Assembly: GCA_003255065.1 (NCBI GenBank)
Contig: QAOA01000188.1
Span: 3,329-67,328 of the forward strand
Reading direction: 5' to 3'
DNA length: 64,000 bases
Source of the DNA: Cercis canadensis
Taxonomy: Eukaryota > Streptophyta > Magnoliopsida > Fabales > Fabaceae
Part shown: piece after piece, positions 59,626 through 64,000 of the stretch
Layout of the letters: every line of letters begins with the position of its first letter
Position numbering within the stretch: the stretch's first letter is position 1
Position numbers and translations under genes: made by a program
Notes under the pieces: model-generated
What the model was told of the DNA's origin: nothing
The model's database searches: none
The model's input: only the letters and a program-made list of their open reading frames with translations

Positions 59626-62600
59626 CTCTTAAGTGTGGCGTCTATATCCTTTCTGATACCTTTGGTTCTCACTTTGCTAAGTGCTGGGTCAATGTCCTCT
59701 TTATTTTTGTTTTATTGTGTTTATGAACATGATTAGACTTTCTTGAGCAATTGGACTTACCTTAATTGTGTTGGGTCTTAAAGCGTTCGCATCATTGGTA
59801 CCAGAGCCTTGGCTTTTATCAGTTTTGGTCAACCCTTTTATTTTTCTTCTTGTGTTGTTTCTTTGTTTTTCATTGTTCTCGCCCTTTTGGAATTTTCTGG
59901 AATTTTTGGAAATTTTCTGGGTTACATTTTTTCTTTTTCTTGTTTGTGTCGTCCCTATTCTTCTTGCTTTGTGTGTTTTCTGTGCTGCAAGTCATCTTAA
60001 TCTTCCCTTTTGATTAAGTGTTATGTAATCTTGTTATTAGTCAAAACACAAAAATAATTTTTTTTTGGGTATGTTGCAAAGGAAGGTATGAAATTGCAAG
60101 TTGTTCTTGAGAAAAGAAATTGAAAATTCGTACAAAAAAAATATTATGGAACAACTTACAAAATTGTGAAATTGAATGCTATTTGAGTTGTCAATGCTTC
60201 ATGAGATAGCTAGTGAGTTGAAATTGCAATAGATGTTCAAATTGTGATTGGGAAATTGTGAGATCAAACTTGAAGTTTGAAATTCTGTTGAAATTCAATT
60301 TTAATTCCTAATTGCCTTAGGAATTGAGATTATTCTTTGCTTATGTGCTCTATTTTGTGTTGAGTTCCATTTGTCCTTGTCCTTTGAATTTTGTTTTCCT
60401 TGATCTTGCTTTGTTTTGTGCTTGATTTCGTCTTGTCAATTCCTTTGAATCCTTTGTGCGTTGTGCCATATTTCCATTTTTGTGGTGAGTTGGTTTGCTA
60501 GTAGATTGTCACAAGTCATACTCTTGGTTTGTTTGCTTAGTTCAATAAAGAACTAAAGTACGAAAATCAATAGTGGTAAAAGGAAAGGGTGTGTGAGCTC
60601 ATTAGAGGATAAAAGCCACTAGTATGCTAAAAACTAGTGTAGAGTGACATTATTTGAGTGCAAACACATGAAGGAGTGTGTGAGGTTTTTCCTTGCTAAC
60701 ATTCTTTTAAGGTTAACACTATGGATAGAGAAAACAAGACGGGAGACCAAGCATTCATGCTCTACACCCTACAACAACAGTTTGACCGCATGAATGTGAG
60801 GTTTGATGAGCTGCGAGACCAGATGGCTAGATATGAGGGTAACTTACAAAGGGCACAACCACCTATAGCTCCCAAAGTAAGAAGGAGAAATATGAGGGTT
60901 GATGTGGAGAATGAGGAAGATAGTGGCCAATGCAACTTTGAAGACTAAGACTGGATTGCTAGACATGATAAAGGAGAAAGAAGAGCAAGACATGCTCATG
61001 TAGACAACATCTTCCGCACTAGGTGCCACGTCAATGGGAAGGTATGCAACATGATCATTAATGATGGTAGTTGTACAAATATTGCTAGCACTACCTTAGT
61101 TGATAAGTTGGGTTTACCTACCTTAAAGCATCCTAAGCTTTATAAATTGCAATGGTTAAATGAATGTGGAGAGGTTAGGGAGACTAAACAAGTGTTGGTA
61201 TACTTCGCTATTAATTGAGAGATACAAGGATGAAGTCCTTTATGATGTAGTGCCCATGCATGCGGGACATATCCTTTTAGGTAGGCCATGACAATATGCT
61301 AGACGTGTGATCCATGATGGGCACATGAATAGATACTCTTTTACCTTGAACAAACAACCCATTACTCTTGCACCTTTGTCTCCAAAGCAAGTATTTGATG
61401 ATCAAGTGAGATTAAAGAAAGAGAGTGAAACAAGAAAAGATAGTGAGAGCTTAAAAGAAAAAAAGGTTGAGAGGTTAAAGGAAAAGAGTACAAAAGAGGC
61501 CAGGAGCCTAAGTGGAATAAAAATGAGTGCAAAGGAGGCTAAAAGCCCAAATGAGTGAAAAAGAATGAGAAAGGTGAAGAAAAAGAGAGCATTGAGAGAA
61601 AAGAGGAGCAACATTTGAGTGTATATGCAAAAGAAAGTGAGGTCAAGAGTGCATATTTCTCTAATTAGTCCATGTTTGTTCTCTTGTACAAGGGGGCATG
61701 TCTTAGCACTAACAAACTTGACCCTACTTTGCCTAGTGTTGTTGTATCTCTTTTATAAGATTTTGGAGATACTTTCCAACATCAAATTGACTTCATTGGA
61801 GCCATGTTGAAACAAGAAGGATGACCTCCTACATGCTTTATTAAGAAGCTAAATGGAGCTGCCCTGAATGACCATACATACAACAAGGAGATGTATGCAT
61901 TGGTGAGGGCGTTGGAGACGTGGCAACACTACCTTCTTCCCAAGGAGTTTGTGAGAGTGGTCTTCGAACTAGGAGATTGGGTGTGGGTGCACATGAGAAA
62001 GGAAAGATTTTTGGCCCAAAGGCACCTTAAATTGCTTCCAAGAGGAGACGCTCGTTTCCAAGTGGTGGCAAGGATTAATGACAATGCTCACAAGTTGGAG
62101 CTACTTAATGTAAGTGCTACTTTTAATGTCGCTGATCTTTCTCCTTTTGATGTAGGTAATGATTCGATGACGAATCCTTTTGAAGAGAGGGAGAATGATG
62201 AGAATCCTTAAGGCTCTTCCAACAAGTCTCTGAATGATAAATTACACATACATGGAGGCCCCATCACAAGAACTCAAGCAAAGAATATGCAAGCTACTTT
62301 GAGTGGACTCATTGAGAGGATTTGGGCTCAAATTACAAGTCAATGAGCTAGGCATGAAAAATTGGTCATAGACAGAAGCCAAGGGATCAAGTGCTTGATC
62401 CAAGCGGCTGAAAATGAAGATGCTGAAGAGAAGGCCAGGGCCTAGGTGCTCGGGCAATTTTCGACCTTACACGATTTAGCTCCTTTGGTCCAAGTTGACT
62501 TTGTCTTTTGACTACTTTGGACCTATTTTAATATATTTTCACCTATGTTTATTTCTCCTTTAATTATTGGATTATTTTAGGTGTTTGGGTTTTATTAGGA

Positions 62601-62919
62601 TTAGGTCTTTTTATTTAATTAGGGTTTTCTTACTTACTTAGTTTCCTTTAGGAATTAAGTTTTTTGATTAGGGTTTTCTTTTGGGAGTTAGGTTTTCTAT
62701 CTTTAAAAAGGAGGTAGCCCCCTTGTAACAGCCAACATTGAATTTTGGTGAATGAAAGGATTTTTCTTTCTTGGTTCTTTTGAGAACTATGAACTTATCA
62801 AGAATTTATGATTCTTGTGACGTTCTTCAAAACTTATCATTCACTTCCTTTTTTCTCTTGAGTGTGACATCTATATCTTTCCTGACACCTTTGGTTCTCA
62901 CTTTACTAAGTGCTGGGTG
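59625..62919 (+). mobile_element. Gypsy deletion derivative with partial LTRs
   Basis: A block beginning CTCCTCTTAAGTGTGGCGTC (59625 on) recurs as TTCTCTTGAGTGTGACATC (62851 on) and both reach CTAAGTGCTGGGT, so these are LTR pieces. TGGTACCAGAGCC at 59796 is a one-base variant of the iMet primer site. The 5' LTR keeps only its last part. The 3' LTR region (about 62450-62919) has a TTTAAAAAGG promoter-like stretch and is broken at its end by the sequence starting at 62920. Confidence 0.7.
60721..62211 (+). pseudogene. Gypsy gag-protease and integrase remnants, internally deleted
   Basis: Gag starts at 60721 (MDRENKTGDQAFMLYTLQQQFDRMN). A protease-like segment reads VNGKVCNMIINDGSCTNIASTTLVDKLGL, and a lysine/glutamate-rich linker lies at 61400-61600. 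Short pieces HQIDFIGAM (reverse transcriptase lead-in) and [24 protein letters not shown] (RNase H) are joined to the integrase C-terminus ([19 protein letters not shown]). Several stops occur, so this copy is non-functional and depends on others to move. Confidence 0.8.
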
Positions 62920-64000
62920 TAGATCCGAGCTATATTTCTTAATTTAGCTAAAAAATACAAAAAATGTACAAAATTATTTACTTTTTTATTCTTTTCAATT
63001 TTTACTTGGAGTCTTGATTTAAGTAATTTTTTAATGCATTTTTTTTTTAAAAAAAGGTCTGTTTACTTTTATAAGTAAAAAAAAAAGAATAAAAAAATAA
63101 AATATGAAAAAAAGATATACTTTAATCCAATGTCTTTCAAGAGGCCAATGCTTTGTATGATATAAGTATTAAGCCTAATAATCTCAATCTCATTAAAATA
63201 ACTTGTCCAAGCCTAATTGCTTATTAGTGTATAGCCCATTTTATTTTTTTGAGCCCAAATATCTTGATCCAAGTGGAGCACCTAAACCCAAGACCCATAT
63301 TTAGTTATTCTCCAAACACATTCTATTCTTGATTTTTTTTTCCTCTCCTCCTCTCCTCTCCCTCTTCATCTCCTTCTCGCATTCTCCATTAAATCTTTAA
63401 TTCCTAAGGCCTCATTCCATTTTTCTAACTTCTCATAGTTGATTTTGATCATTATTCACCTCTTTCACACTTTTCATTAAACTTGGATAAGACAAGACAA
63501 CACCTATTAGGAGAAATTGAAGCTTGAACCTAAGGGTTTGCATGGATTTTTGAAGGTTGAAGGGCTACCCACTTTGATTCTTGACACTAGAAGGCTTCAA
63601 TTGGGAAATGACTTTCTTCCACTTGTTAACTCCTTGAACTCGTATATAATTTGGCAGCTACATTTTTAGGTCTTAGAGACTTGATTTTGCATGTTTCTAG
63701 TTAAAATTAGCCTCTTGGATGATTATAATATGATCTAGGAGCATGTTCACATGTATTTTTATTGATTTGGAATGACTTTAAGGCTCTTTTTACAAGTGAT
63801 TTTGAATATTGATTGTGCCTTTAAGGTGTTTGATAAAATGCGTGTGTGATGCTATGTTTGAATTTGACTTTTCTTCCAAAGTTTGATGCCTTTTATTTGA
63901 CTATTGAGATTATGACATGAATTAAGTGCTTGGGTTCATTATTTGAGTATGTATTGCATCATGATTTATTCCTACTTTGCATTGGAGCATAATTTATAAA
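62920..64000 (+). mobile_element. Possible start of another long LTR (runs off the window)
   Basis: The LTR match of the previous element stops at GCTGGG and TGTAGATCCGAGC begins. The sequence that follows has GAGCCCAAATA and TATAGCCCATT phrases and a CTCTCCTCTCC tract, like the interior of the solo LTRs at 8492 and 43111. No coding region was seen to 64000. The other end is outside the window, so this is an inference. Confidence 0.4.

Noticed and set aside
1-64000. CRISPR arrays, phage, integron or other prokaryotic defence systems
   Set aside because: No regularly spaced identical repeats with unique spacers and no prokaryotic gene layout. The window is plant nuclear DNA dominated by transposons.

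Overview
This is nuclear DNA of a eudicot plant. The evidence is AT-rich sequence, GT-AG introns, an 18-exon plant cycloartenol synthase gene, a plastid ribosomal protein L6 pseudogene, and almost every class of plant transposon. It reads as a draft assembly: there is one 787-base N run, and several single Ns mark contig joins, at least three of which leave the overlap or allele duplicated. No bacterial, CRISPR or plasmid-like feature was seen.

Layout. 1-6369: the 3' part of a Helitron with an RPA-like gene and a RepHel gene (Rep carries nonsense codons, helicase is readable), ending in a canonical hairpin plus CTAG. 6370-14997: a degenerate tandem repeat, an L6 pseudogene split by a 2.76 kb solo LTR with a perfect 5-bp target duplication, a GTCGAC-rich block, a second Helitron 3' end and a hAT MITE with a perfect 8-bp duplication. 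14998-32878 (minus strand): the one substantial host gene, cycloartenol synthase. All 18 exons were located and give 757 codons, but exon 11 carries a 2-bp insertion that breaks the frame. Its introns hold two tRNA-derived SINEs, a MITE, a copia element and a gypsy element that looks present on only one haplotype. 33397-46302: a decayed chromodomain gypsy element, with a hAT transposon in its coding region and a solo LTR in its 3' LTR. 46310-52270: a Helitron-end remnant, a MULE-like element with about 220-bp terminal repeats, and an Athila-like deletion derivative with a tRNA-Asp primer site. 52277-59625: a minus-strand LINE beside a 1.28 kb solo LTR and split by a 4.4 kb solo LTR, which itself contains a Pack-MULE-like element carrying an A20 zinc-finger fragment of a stress-associated protein gene. 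59625-64000: a gypsy deletion derivative and the probable start of another LTR.

Function. Cycloartenol synthase makes the committed plant sterol precursor. Everything else is transposons, or gene pieces moved or broken by them. I found no convincing new biological system. The items most worth following are the exon-11 frameshift in an otherwise perfect gene, the apparent haplotype-specific insertion in its intron 6, the A20-carrying Pack-MULE-like element inside a three-level nest, the L6 pseudogene split by a solo LTR, and the second BED-finger ORF in the hAT element.
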